Shown piece after piece: positions 24,912 to 35,158 of a stretch of DNA of 64,000 nt; the stretch's first letter is position 1; each line of letters starts with the position of its first letter. Both the position numbers and the translations under genes were made by a program. Below the pieces are notes generated by a model that saw nothing but the letters and a program-made list of their open reading frames with translations, did no database searches and had not been told where the DNA came from. Where the stretch lies: contig NZ_JBCAQT010000009.1 of assembly GCF_038419845.1 (NCBI RefSeq), positions 62,001 to 126,000 on the forward strand, given 5' to 3'. Source of the DNA: Marinimicrobium sp038419845 (GTDB taxonomy: Bacteria; Pseudomonadota; Gammaproteobacteria; Pseudomonadales; Cellvibrionaceae).

Positions 24912-27900
24912 ATGCCCGCCAAATACGGTTTTTTTGAACCAATGCTTTTTACATTGGGAGTAGTCCTTGCCAGTGCCACTGGCACCAGCGCTATTGCGGC
25001 TCCCTCTTCGGTGGAGGTTAGAGTTATCACCTCGGAAAAGGCCAGAGAGGCGGCAGAATCCGTGGAGAATGCGCAGGTGGTAAAGCTGGCCAAAGGCATC
25101 AAGGTTGATCTCTGGGCCAGTGATGCCCTGGTGGACGACCCGGTGGCCATCAGCATGGACTCCGCGGGGAATGCCTGGCTGACGGTGACCAACCGCAGCA
25201 ACAATTCCGAATTCGATATTCGTGGCTGGCCTCACTGGGAGGCCGACACTCTGTCTTTCAATCAGGTCGCCGACAGGCGCAAGTTTCTGCGCGAGTACTT
25301 TTCGTCCGCTAAATCCCTTGGGGCGGACGATATCCCCGACCGTAATAAGGACGGCGTTCATGATTGGCGGGACCTGGCGGTACTCAAAGAAGAAGTGTTG
25401 AAAGTTTCTGATACCGACAGTGATGGCCTGGCGGACCGGTCGCAGGTAGTGCTGAAAGACTTTTCGGATGAAGTCAGCGGTGTCCTCGGGGGCGTTTACT
25501 ACGATGATGCATCGGATTCGGTTTTCCTAACGGTTGCCCCCAATGCCTGGCGAGCCCGGGACACCACCGGAGACGGTTATCTGGATGAAAAAACATCTCT
25601 TGCCGAAGGTTTCGGTGTGCATATTGGGTTCAGTGGCCACAATATGTCCGGCGTCACAATGGGGCCCGATGGCCGCATTTACTACGGCATTGGTGATATC
25701 GGGGCATATATCACCGACCTAGCGGCAACAAGTACGATTACGCCCATGAAGGGGTCATCGTGCGCAGTGAGCCCGACGGCAGTAACTTCGAAGTGTTTGC
25801 CAGCGGGCTTCGCAATACGCACGAGTTCACCTTTGATAAATACGGGAATTTGATCAGTGCGGACAATGATGGTGATCATGCCGGAGAATTTGAACGCTTG
25901 GTCTATTTAATCGACGGCTCGGATACCGGCTGGCGAATACATTGGCAGTTTGGAAAATACTCCGACCCCAAGAACAACGCCTACAAAGTTTGGATGGACG
26001 AGGGCTACTATAAAGCCCGCTTTGAGGACCAGTCTGCGCTTATCCTGCCGCCGATTCAATCTTTTTACGGCGGCCCCACCGGGATGGTCTACAACCCGGG
26101 CACCGCACTCGGAAAGCAGTGGCAGGACTACTTCTTTCTGGTCCAGTTTACCGGCAGCGCGGGTAACTCCGGTATCAATGCGTTTACGCTTGAACCGGAG
26201 GGTGCCGGCTTTACCCTGGGCGAGGACAAGACCTTTCTACGCGGCATTCAAGCCACCGGGCTAGACCTGGGCCCAGACGGTGCGCTTTACGCGGCCGACT
26301 GGGTGGAGGGATGGAAAACCAACAACACCGGCCGCATCTGGCAAATTGATACCGATGACCCCGACCCACGGCGAGTCGAGACTCGGACACTGCTTCAACA
26401 GCCGTTTTCGCCTTTGGCCGCCGAGCAGCTCATTACACACCTGCAACACCCCGACCAGCGAGTTCGGTTCAAGGCTCAATTCGAACTCGCGGAGCGCAAA
26501 GCGCTCTCTAACCTTGAGCATGCATTGCGCCTGGAAGATCAATTGGCTCGCATCCACGCCATTTGGGGCATTGGTCAACTGGCTCGCGAGAATTGGAAGC
26601 TGGCCGAGGTTCTGGTCCCGTTATTGCGAGATTCCGACCCCGAAATCCGAGCCCAGGTCGCCAAAGTGTTGGGCGATGCCGGGTACCCGCGAGCGACCGA
26701 GCCACTTATCGACAACCTCTCCCACCCCAATGCGCGAGTGAGAATGTTCTCGGCCAAGGCCCTGGGGCGAATCGGGGATAATCAATCCTTTGACGGCATT
26801 GTGTCAATGTTGGAAGCAAATAACGGAGAGGATGTGTACCTGCGCCAAGCCGGTGCCATCGCACTTGCGCGTTTGGGCGCCGAGGAAAAACTCGCGCAAC
26901 TGGCGACCCATCATTCGGATGCGGTACGGGTCGCAGCCGTTATCGCGCTGGACCGTTTGGCGAGCCCCGCCATCGCTGAATTTTTAGACGATAGCGACGA
27001 CTATGTCGCCACCAATGCCGCCCGGGCGATTAACGACGATGCCTTTATTGAGGCGGCCCTACCACCGTTGGCGGCTCAGTTGCCCGTGCCGCGCGTTCTG
27101 AACGAACCGTTCGTCCGCCGGGCCATTAACGCTAACGCATTCCTATCGACCGCTGACAGTGCCCAGAGGCTGGTCACCTTTGCGGACAACGATCGCGATA
27201 GCGCTGCTCTCCGAGCTGAGGCGTTGAATGCTTTGAGCGTCTGGGAGTCGCCTTCAGCCTACGATCGCGTCAGCGGTCGCTATCGCGGTGAGCGCAGTGG
27301 TCAGGTCGATCAGGCCGCAGCGGCATTGGAGCCTCACTATAAAGCCTTGTTGGCCGATGAAAGCGCCCGGGTGCGCGCCGCCGCCGCGAACGCGGTCGGT
27401 CGGCTCGGCATGGCTGAGTCCGTGGATACCCTGGCCGTATTGGCTGAGAAGGACCCCAAAGCTGACGTTCGTCAATCCGCCTTGGAGAATCTGCACAGAC
27501 TGTCTTACTCGGGGTTAACCGACACCGTGTTTACTGCCTTGGAGGATGGCGCCGAAGCCGTCCGCCGAACGGCGTTGGGCCTGATTCCCTACCTGTCTAT
27601 TCCCCCGTCGGACAAGGTGCGCATGTATGAGGTGCTTTTGGATAAGGGCAGTCTGGGAGAGCAGCAGGAAACCTATCTCGCATTGGCCCAGGTTGAGTCG
27701 CCGGAAGCCTATCAGCTACTGTCGAAGCATCTGCAAAAACTGATCGATGACCAGGTTCCGCCCGAAGTGCAGCTTGAACTGGTGCAGGCCGCAGAGTTGA
27801 GCAGTAGCGAAACCGTGCAGGCAATGTTACAGCAATACCAGCGGACAAAGCCCACTGGCAATGTCACCGGGCAATACCGGGAAGCTCTTAAGGGCGGCGA

Positions 27901-28333
27901 CGCGCATATGGGTAAACTCTTTTTCTTTTATAACACCACCGCCCAGTGTATTCGCTGCCACGTGATGGGAGAGTTCGGCTCCGCCGTTGGGCCCGACCTG
28001 ACGGATATCGGTAGCCGTTTAACCCGTGAAGAGCTGGTGGAAGCGATGGTCGCGCCGGGCGAGCGGGTCCCTCCGGGTTTCGGCCGCGTGAGTGTCACGC
28101 TACAGTCGGGAGAGGAGATCGACGGTCAGTTCACCACCGAAGACGAAGACAGCGTCACCATTACCACCGATGACAGTGAAACCATCACCGTTGAGAGAAA
28201 GCATATAGTTGAGCAGAGTTTTTCAGGATCCGGTATGCCGCCGATGGGCTTAATGCTGGAAAAGGAAAATGTCAGGGACATTGTGGAGTTTCTGGCAAAC
28301 CAAAAGGGGCAAGATAACACCGTAAGTCACTAG
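24912..28333 (+). pseudogene. Exported dehydrogenase-like protein with HEAT repeats and cytochrome c domain, frameshifted
   Basis: Two overlapping frames encode one protein of about 1140 residues of the putative membrane-bound dehydrogenase type best known from Planctomycetes and Verrucomicrobia. It has an N-terminal signal segment (about 8-32), a six-bladed propeller-like dehydrogenase part (GHNMSGVTMGPDGRIYYGIGD; later GLRNTHEFTFDKYGNL, GLDLGPDGALYAADWVEG), a long HEAT-repeat array (about 500-930) and a C-terminal heme c domain with CIRCH and GPDLTDIG. At 25717-25720 one base is missing: reading GAC-CT-AGC changes frame, and adding one C restores DPSGNKYDYAHEG. The first frame then ends at 25853. 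The ATG at 24912 follows AGAGG. As written the gene is broken; a sequencing error at a short C run is possible. It would act in the periplasm in oxidation of a sugar or alcohol. Confidence 0.8.
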
Positions 28334-28351
28334 TTTATTGCGAGGTTCACC

Positions 28352-29008
28352 ATGAACATAAAAAAGATTGTCGCCGTTTTTCTGGGTTTGGTCCTTGTGT
28401 CTCCTCTGGCGCTGAGCCAGGAGTCCCTCGATCACAACATTTTGTACATTCATCAGGGGGAGGGGGTCGCTCCCTGGGAGCTAAGCCTCCAATTCGGTCA
28501 GGTGTTACTGGAAGAGAAGCGTGGCGCGACCGTCAAGAACAGCTTGGTAGCTGAGCCCGCCTCTCGCGACACTGAGAACGACGCCATACGGCTTACCTGG
28601 AACAAGCGGAAAGTATTGACGGAGTGGGCCGGTCAGAACGAAGCCGTCTCGACCGTCACCCTGACCAATAAGACCGGGGCTATCGATCTGGCGGGGGTGA
28701 AAGACCAGGTCGCATTGGTCTTGGATATCAGAATTATTGACCGGCCCAGCGATCATGTGACCCTTTCTCTGGAAAGCAATTGGGACTGGGAAACCCGCGC
28801 CTCCATTCCGCTAAAAACTGTCCTGCGTAGACTGCCCAAGAAAGAGTGGTTCAGTCTGCCTCTCCCTTTACAATGCTTTAAAGGCGGAGATCTTGACTTC
28901 GGGAAGCTGACTTCAATGATGCAGCTGCATACCGATGGTAACCTTGAGCTGGAAATCTCTGGTGCGAAGCTAGCTGCTTTTCCTCCTGATCAGGTCACTT
29001 GCCAATAG
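28352..29008 (+). CDS. Exported protein with ExoP-type galactose-binding-like domain
   Basis: A 218-residue protein with a cleavable signal peptide (MNIKKIVAVFLGLVLVSPLA through LSQ). The mature part resembles the C-terminal galactose-binding-like domain found after GH3 enzymes of the ExoP type: TENDAIRLTWNKRKVLTEWA, VALVLDIRIIDRPSDHVTLS and WFSLPLPLQCFKGGDLDF. It has no catalytic module, so it is a free-standing version of a domain normally fused to a hydrolase. It starts 18 bp after the dehydrogenase-like gene and is likely co-transcribed. It may bind oligosaccharides in the periplasm or serve as an accessory subunit for its neighbours. Confidence 0.7.
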   Translation: MNIKKIVAVFLGLVLVSPLALSQESLDHNILYIHQGEGVAPWELSLQFGQVLLEEKRGATVKNSLVAEPASRDTENDAIRLTWNKRKVLTEWAGQNEAVSTVTLTNKTGAIDLAGVKDQVALVLDIRIIDRPSDHVTLSLESNWDWETRASIPLKTVLRRLPKKEWFSLPLPLQCFKGGDLDFGKLTSMMQLHTDGNLELEISGAKLAAFPPDQVTCQ

Positions 29009-29080
29009 TAATGGCGCCTTGGTTTGCGTGCCTCGTGCATAAGCCTGTCTTGACATTGATACCACTATAGCGGTAGATGT

Positions 29081-32000
29081 ATGATTAAATCCTACTTATT
29101 GTTTTCAGACTCGCGTCGTCTCGGTCTCGTTATTCTGTTCGCTTTCTTAGCCAGCGGTTGTGGCGATATGCGAGGAGGATCCCGCTCGTTTAACGTCGCG
29201 CCCTCGGAACCCATTACTATCGAACGCGAGGTGAACGACAGTGTCACTCAGCGGCTGACGCTACAGCTGAATAATCCCACTCAATATGCCAGTATTAGCG
29301 TTTACACAGACGGTCATGTTCTTGTGGAAAGTCTCGACATTCCCATGAGCGGCCCACAAAAACTAAGTGCTCTGGTTCAGTTTCCGGCACTAGGGGCATC
29401 CGATATGACCTTAATCGCCAATAACGCGGAGTTAATAATTAGCCGAGTGATGCTTGATCCGGTTGAGGATCTAACCATACCTCAGTTTGAGGATATTACG
29501 GCAAAGGCGGGAATGGACCGGGTAAACTCGCTTAAATATGGGGGGCCTACCATAGCGGACCTAGATGGCGACGGCCACTACGATTTCATCGTTAATAATC
29601 ACAATGATGCGAGCAGCAAGCTTTACTGGAACAACGGCGATGGCACGGTCTCTAAGCACGATGCTAACCTGGCGCGTTGGTTTATGCATGATCTCCACGG
29701 TACGGCACCTGGCGATTACGACAACGATGGTGATTTGGATCTGGTGGTAACGCAAGGTGGGGGCAATGGTACCAATCCTTCCAGGGCCAACTTCTACCGC
29801 AATAACGATGGCACTCTGCTGTTGTACACCGGCGATGTGGGCATTGACAAAGGGGGGCGCGGTCGTGGCGCACGCTGGTCCGACATGGACCTGGATGGCG
29901 ACTTGGACTTGTTGCTGTTTAATGAGGTGAGTCTGCACGGTGATAAGCCTCAGCACTTCTTTTACGAAAATCTAGGGAATGGTCGTTTCGCGATACGTTC
30001 AGTCTCGGGTATTCAAAATGTTCACCAGTCGAGATTGTTGTTAACGGATTTCAACGGGGATGGGATCGATGATTTCATCATGTACGGTCCCTTGAGTCTG
30101 TGGAAAGGCAATGGCGACTTTACCTTCACTGATGTGACTGACCGAGTTCCTGAGTCTGTTTCAGCGTTAAACGGCGTTATGGCGGTAGCCGATGTTGATA
30201 TCGATAATGACGGAGATCTTGATATATTTATGGCTAGGGGAAAACCGTTTGAGGGGGGAGAGGGAGAATCTCCTTCTGTTGATTTCGATCCCTTGGAAAA
30301 AGTATTTTCTATTAGGCCTCGTGGCTTCAAAGGTGTGGATACCTTTTCGTTTAGCGCCGATGGAGTGGTGACTCTGTCAGACTATTACTTTCTGGCCCAA
30401 GGTTCTCAGCGTGGTGAGGACTACCCCCTATTTTTGGGGCGAGATAAAAATTCAACGGTGTTGGAAAGCGGTCAAGACTGGACGCTTGATCCGAGTCAAG
30501 CGCAGGGTTGGCCCAATGATATATCGGCCAACGGTATGTACTTTGGTCATCTCGGCGGAGGCCATTGGAAGGCGGCGCTGGTTCGCAATGGCGATGACTT
30601 CTGGGGGTTTGAGTTTACCCTGACTGGCGTGACGGATGTGGCGACTACATTTACGCCACAAAATCGAAATGAGGCCGACATTCTACTGCGCAACGACGGT
30701 GATCGCTTTGTAGATGTTTCATCCCAATGGAAAATACCACCAGGAAGCAATTCTTTGGGGGTAACGGTAGGAGACTTTAACAACGATAGTCATCAAGATG
30801 TTTTTGTCAGCCGCTGGGGTAAGGTTCACGGTAAAACCTCAGATTATCTTCTGCTCAATACCGGCCTCAATAGCTTTGAGACCGTTACCATGCACGGCGC
30901 GAATGATGTCGGTGGTCCAGGAAATGGTGACATGGGGCAGGCATTTGATTTTGATCTTGATGGTGGTCTCGATCTTTTGCTTGGCAGTGAGGGCGGTCAG
31001 TGGTATTTATACAAGAACAGCCAGTACGAGCAGGGGGCCTTTAGTTTAGTAAGAGTGGGTTATTCTCCCGAGCACCGAGTAGACCCAATGGGTGCCTACG
31101 TAACACTACACACTTCCGACCACAGCTATCGACGTCGGGTCGGGTCGGCTGGAGAAATATTTTCACAAAGCTTACTCAATACTGTTCACTTTGGGTTAGG
31201 CGAACAACGACATATTGAGAAATTTGACATTACTTGGCGCAATGGTGAAACCGTTGAGTTTGTTGACCCCGACGTTAATACTTTGATTGCCACTGACCAG
31301 CGTCAGCCGTTGAGTGTGGACCTTGGTAGTGGACCGCTACAGGTTCGGGCGGAAAGCTCCTATCGGTTGAATCCAACCTTCCGCCCAAAACAAGTCGATA
31401 CGCGTTTGAATTGGCGGTCGGACAACCCCAGTCACATCACTGTTAGCGATCAGGGCGTAATAACGGCCAACGATCAGGTGGGAGAGCGGGCGACAATATC
31501 GGCCACTAGCCTCGTCAGCGAGGTGAGTGATTCGGTGGTGGTTGAGACGGTTGCATGGCATCCGGTTGACGCCTTGTCGGTCGTCATTTCTGACAAGCCG
31601 GTGCGGCTATACGAGGGCCAATCAGAACGTTTGAACGCCGTTGTTAGCCCGGCGCATGCCGACAACAGGAATGTACAATGGGAAAGTAGCAATTCACAGG
31701 TTGTCAGTGTTGACGCGTCTGGTGTTTTGCAGGCCCATAAAGCTGGCCGTGCTGACATTACGGCCAAGGCGGTTGACTCTGCGGAGGTTTCCGATACGTT
31801 TACCTTGCAGGTGGACCCGCACCGTGAGGGTCGTATTGTTATCACTAACCGTGATCGTTGGGCGAGTCGCCCGATTGTTGTCGGTCAGTCGATTGCGCTG
31901 AAGGTGAGTTACGATGCAGGCTCTGGCAACGAAGTGATCTCCGCTGATCAAGGTGGACTACGATTTTGGTTGCGACACTTCAAGTCGCGCTGGATTCCAG

Positions 32001-32200
32001 TGAACGATCTTGTGAAGGTAGATGCTGACGTTTTACACACTCAGTCAGGCGATGCTGAAGCCTATTTTACAACCGAAGGGTTGACGCCGACGGCCGAGCT
32101 ACCAGAGGGGCACTTTTATCAGCTTAGAGCGTCGTTTACCGCTAGCGATGGTCAGAATTACAATGCGACAATTGATGAGATAGATCTGGTTGCACCGTAG
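29081..32200 (+). CDS. FG-GAP/UnbV lipoprotein (paralogue 2)
   Basis: A 1039-residue lipoprotein (lipobox ASGC, Cys27), paralogous along its length to the protein at 21398-24667 but without the polyserine linker. It shows the same FG-GAP calcium motifs (IADLDGDGHYD, DYDNDGDLD, DMDLDGDLD, DFNGDGIDD, DIDNDGDLD), the UnbV-like GSAGEIFSQSLLNTVHFGLG, two BIG2-like domains (the second with VSPAHADNRNVQWESSNSQV) and the same C-terminal domain ending LTPTAELPEGHFYQL. Conservation of the unnamed C-terminal domain in both copies suggests it is the functional end. It lies 72 bp after the galactose-binding-like gene. Its base composition is more A+T rich than paralogue 1, hinting at a different history. 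Probably a surface glycan-binding or scaffold protein. Confidence 0.8.
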   Translation: MIKSYLLFSDSRRLGLVILFAFLASGCGDMRGGSRSFNVAPSEPITIEREVNDSVTQRLTLQLNNPTQYASISVYTDGHVLVESLDIPMSGPQKLSALVQFPALGASDMTLIANNAELIISRVMLDPVEDLTIPQFEDITAKAGMDRVNSLKYGGPTIADLDGDGHYDFIVNNHNDASSKLYWNNGDGTVSKHDANLARWFMHDLHGTAPGDYDNDGDLDLVVTQGGGNGTNPSRANFYRNNDGTLLLYTGDVGIDKGGRGRGARWSDMDLDGDLDLLLFNEVSLHGDKPQHFFYENLGNGRFAIRSVSGIQNVHQSRLLLTDFNGDGIDDFIMYGPLSLWKGNGDFTFTDVTDRVPESVSALNGVMAVADVDIDNDGDLDIFMARGKPFEGGEGESPSVDFDPLEKVFSIRPRGFKGVDTFSFSADGVVTLSDYYFLAQGSQRGEDYPLFLGRDKNSTVLESGQDWTLDPSQAQGWPNDISANGMYFGHLGGGHWKAALVRNGDDFWGFEFTLTGVTDVATTFTPQNRNEADILLRNDGDRFVDVSSQWKIPPGSNSLGVTVGDFNNDSHQDVFVSRWGKVHGKTSDYLLLNTGLNSFETVTMHGANDVGGPGNGDMGQAFDFDLDGGLDLLLGSEGGQWYLYKNSQYEQGAFSLVRVGYSPEHRVDPMGAYVTLHTSDHSYRRRVGSAGEIFSQSLLNTVHFGLGEQRHIEKFDITWRNGETVEFVDPDVNTLIATDQRQPLSVDLGSGPLQVRAESSYRLNPTFRPKQVDTRLNWRSDNPSHITVSDQGVITANDQVGERATISATSLVSEVSDSVVVETVAWHPVDALSVVISDKPVRLYEGQSERLNAVVSPAHADNRNVQWESSNSQVVSVDASGVLQAHKAGRADITAKAVDSAEVSDTFTLQVDPHREGRIVITNRDRWASRPIVVGQSIALKVSYDAGSGNEVISADQGGLRFWLRHFKSRWIPVNDLVKVDADVLHTQSGDAEAYFTTEGLTPTAELPEGHFYQLRASFTASDGQNYNATIDEIDLVAP

Positions 32201-32273
32201 GGTAGGACCAGCACTGTTGGGGCACTCAAACGGTGATCCGGCACCCTATTGTACAATCGACGTTTAGCGAACA

Positions 32274-32293
32274 ACCCCGCCCGAAAGCGGGGT
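32274..32293. terminator. Hairpin between convergent genes
   Basis: ACCCCGC and GCGGGGT form a seven-base stem with a CCGAAA loop, between the ends of the FG-GAP gene and the GH50 gene. T tracts are poor on both strands, so termination is likely but not certain. Confidence 0.4.
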
Positions 32294-32298
32294 AAAGC

Positions 32299-34632
32299 TT
32301 ACTTCCCGTACCGCTCACGGTAGAGATCGAAGTTGATCTCCTTCGCCGTTTCCACCATATCCGGATAGGGAATGTCAGTCACGGTCACAAATCCGATATT
32401 GGCATTCTCGCCGTCAAAGGCCCGGCCGGTTACCGGCTCATCCACATACTGGAACCAGTGGGCACCCACCATATAGTCTTTCTCCAGTACGCTCTTCATA
32501 TAGGCCTTGTACATGCGAGCGCGGTCTGCCTGGCTGGCGGCGCTGACGATCCCCGGGTGGTAGTTATCTGAGTCGGTGGTTGCTCCGATATGGAACTCGC
32601 CAATGACCACCGGTAAATCGATCTCCTCGAGGAAGTCCCACTGATGGGGTTGCATCCCCTCTTCATAAATATTGAAGCTGAGCACGTCGCTATACTTGAG
32701 CGAGGCTTTGATGATTTCATCAGGCATACCCCAGTTAGCCATGCGCGCGCCCATGTACAAGTGGTTGGGCAGGTACTCCTTCAACGTGCCATGAACCACT
32801 GTAAAGTACTGCTCACCGAGAGCTTCCAGCAGCAATGACAAATCGGCCACTTGCGCTCCGGTGTGCTGGCTCACAGAGGCGTCGGCGGCGAACGAGTCCC
32901 AGTTATCAAACTGACTGTTCCAGGCGCGGTTGAGTGCCTCGACGGTGCCGTACTTTTCTTTCAGACGGTCGGTAAACGCGTACTTGGCAGGGCTTTTCGA
33001 GGCGTCTTTGCTCAGGGCATCCAGAATGACGCCATAGCGTTCAGCTACGGTGCCCTCACGCTCCCCCCAGCTTTTCTCGTTGTCGATAAATACACCGACA
33101 CACCAAGGTGAGGCCTGCACATCCTTGGCAATCACCTCAATGGTGGCGCGAGCGCGTTCGGCAAACACCGGGTCGAAGAAGTCCGGCATCAACCCCCAGT
33201 GATTGGTGTGGCCGGACAGCGTCTGGTAGTCACCAATAATCCAGCCGTTGGCAAAGTAGGGGACTTTTTCATTCGGGTAGAAGGCCGGGTCAACCCAGTT
33301 TCCGAAGGAGGTGAAGCCCCAGCTGTTCATGCGCTGAAGGGTGACGTCCTCCCATTTTCTAACGTAGGATTGCGGTGCTGACTCTCCGTAGCGGCGCTCC
33401 AGGTTGGCTCGGTAAAAACTGTAAGTTTCCCCGTGAGGGATTGGCCCTTTGTGTGTGGATCGGCGGTAGCTGTAATGATCCGCCAATGGGTGATCGTACC
33501 CGGGCAACCACTCGAACATGTCGTGGCGGGTCTCGTTAATAATGTAACGGCTTTCGCGCACCTCATCCGAAACCTTCACAATGCCCATGGAGTCTTCAGG
33601 AGTGACTTCGTCTTCGTGAACCACGCGTACGGAGGGGTCTTTGAAGTCCACCCCGGTCAGGGTGGTCAGGTTGGACATCCGCACATTGGCGGGACCGTGA
33701 GAGAAGAACAGATAGCCTTCAGGGTCCACCAGCCACCACTTTCCGTCGACCTTTTCGGTTCGAAAGTAACCGGTCGCTTCCAGCCGGGGGCCGTCTTTGT
33801 ATCCCCCAAAACGGGAGCGATCTTTGGGGCCTGTGTTTTGCGCGAGCGTTTGTAGTTCCTGCTCCGCCAGGGCCCTGAGCTGCGCCTCTGACTTCACCTT
33901 CAATGGAGTGTCTTTCTTGGCGGCTTGGCCGAAACGGTCTACCAGGTTTTGGGTCCAGTCCTCGCCGGCGTCGGGGTTGGGTCGCAGTTGAATATTGCCT
34001 ACTTGCAGCTCGCGATCCTGCAATATCCCGATTGTGTAGAACGATATTTTCGTGATCTGGCCAAGATCCAGTTCGCCGTGCCCCTTTGAGCGCCAGACCA
34101 TTTTTAGCTCATCGGTCGGCCATGGCATGGGGTTGGCCCACATGCCGAGGTCCTTCGCCTTTTCCCCCACGAGAGGAAAAAAGACTTTGCCTTCATAGCC
34201 TTTCGGCACACTTAACTCGCGTGATTGACTGTTGCCAGCTGCATCCAGTAGCTCCACATAGAAGTGCGCAGAAACAGGCGACAAATTGGTGACGTCAAAC
34301 GCGAGGTTGTAATCGTCTAATCGTGAAACATCCCAGGGTTGATCGGGCGCTATGCTCAACACGGGCGTATGGACCGAGGCGGGAAAGCGTATATTGAGGG
34401 CTTGCGAGCGGCCGTTATCGGCGGCGCTGATCTCGGCCTGCTCCGGCTCTAGCCAGCCGCGCTCACTGGCAATGGCGAAATCCACAATAGTGGCGGGTAG
34501 CTGCCGGGGGGCCAGTTGGGCGGCAGGGCTTTCCCCAGAGCCATGGACCTCAGGGTTATGGGCATGCTGGCTGCAGGCACTGGTCAGGGCGGCCGTAACC
34601 GCCACGGCGTAGACTAAGGGCTTTAGGGTCAT
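32299..34632 (-). CDS. GH50 beta-agarase lipoprotein
   Basis: A 777-residue protein of normal GH50 length. It carries a lipoprotein signal (MTLKPLVYAVAVTAALTSAC, Cys20), an N-terminal CBM-like jelly roll (about 50-220) and a TIM barrel. The family motifs GYFRTEKVDGKWWLVDPEGY, FIDNEKSWGE (acid/base Glu near 517) and LPVVIGEFHIGATTDSDNYH (nucleophile Glu near 676) are intact. Lipid attachment suggests an outer-membrane or periplasmic exo- or endo-acting enzyme that releases short neoagaro-oligosaccharides, typically neoagarobiose in relatives. It is monocistronic on the minus strand. An ACTGTCTACAAT operator-like site lies 86 bp upstream, identical to the one ahead of the CoA operon. This gene and the CBM6-GH86 pseudogene are the basis for calling agar or porphyran the target. 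Confidence 0.92.
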   Translation of the reverse strand: MTLKPLVYAVAVTAALTSACSQHAHNPEVHGSGESPAAQLAPRQLPATIVDFAIASERGWLEPEQAEISAADNGRSQALNIRFPASVHTPVLSIAPDQPWDVSRLDDYNLAFDVTNLSPVSAHFYVELLDAAGNSQSRELSVPKGYEGKVFFPLVGEKAKDLGMWANPMPWPTDELKMVWRSKGHGELDLGQITKISFYTIGILQDRELQVGNIQLRPNPDAGEDWTQNLVDRFGQAAKKDTPLKVKSEAQLRALAEQELQTLAQNTGPKDRSRFGGYKDGPRLEATGYFRTEKVDGKWWLVDPEGYLFFSHGPANVRMSNLTTLTGVDFKDPSVRVVHEDEVTPEDSMGIVKVSDEVRESRYIINETRHDMFEWLPGYDHPLADHYSYRRSTHKGPIPHGETYSFYRANLERRYGESAPQSYVRKWEDVTLQRMNSWGFTSFGNWVDPAFYPNEKVPYFANGWIIGDYQTLSGHTNHWGLMPDFFDPVFAERARATIEVIAKDVQASPWCVGVFIDNEKSWGEREGTVAERYGVILDALSKDASKSPAKYAFTDRLKEKYGTVEALNRAWNSQFDNWDSFAADASVSQHTGAQVADLSLLLEALGEQYFTVVHGTLKEYLPNHLYMGARMANWGMPDEIIKASLKYSDVLSFNIYEEGMQPHQWDFLEEIDLPVVIGEFHIGATTDSDNYHPGIVSAASQADRARMYKAYMKSVLEKDYMVGAHWFQYVDEPVTGRAFDGENANIGFVTVTDIPYPDMVETAKEINFDLYRERYGK

Positions 34633-34717
34633 TTTTTTGTCCTTTATTAGTGTGAAATTGATAGTTTTACCGGAGGCTCTGCCTTAGAAAAGAGCTTACA
34701 GAATGCCACAATAGTCA

Positions 34718-34729
34718 ACTGTCTACAAT
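34718..34729. promoter_or_regulatory. Operator-like site ACTGTCTACAAT upstream of GH50
   Basis: Identical 12-mer to 958-969 ahead of the CoA-transferase operon. It lies 86 bp upstream of the GH50 start, in a position suited to transcription control. Confidence 0.6.
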
Positions 34730-35158
34730 AGTCGCGCACGATCAAGCCTCGGATCAACACTATTAACAGCCGATAACCTTGCGGGAAACGGTGGAAGTAG
34801 CAGGCGAACCAGTTCAATCAGTTGGAATGAGAGAGCTTCCGGTCAAAACCGTCAGCTGATACCTCAAAAAGGTGCTCTGCAGCCAGTCCATCTAGTCTAG
34901 TCTCTCGAAAAGCCACAACACATACAAAGTCTGCGGCGTGGGAATGAGGGGGCAGGGGGGATTACCTAGTTTTAGCTAGATTCGGGCTTTTCAAGTGCGT
35001 TGTGAGCATGAAGCTCGCCAAACTTTCAAAGTTTATGAGATGAAAAGGATAAGTCAGATATTTGGGCGAACTTATAACCCTTTGATATTAAATGATATTT
35101 CTCTTTCCGGCTCGGTTTTAGCTCACTCTTCCCTGAGTAATGCCGCGCATGATTATCT

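Noticed and set aside
32248..32257. ATTGTACAAT between convergent genes
   Set aside because: It lacks the two central bases of the other sites and lies at two gene ends rather than a promoter; likely chance.
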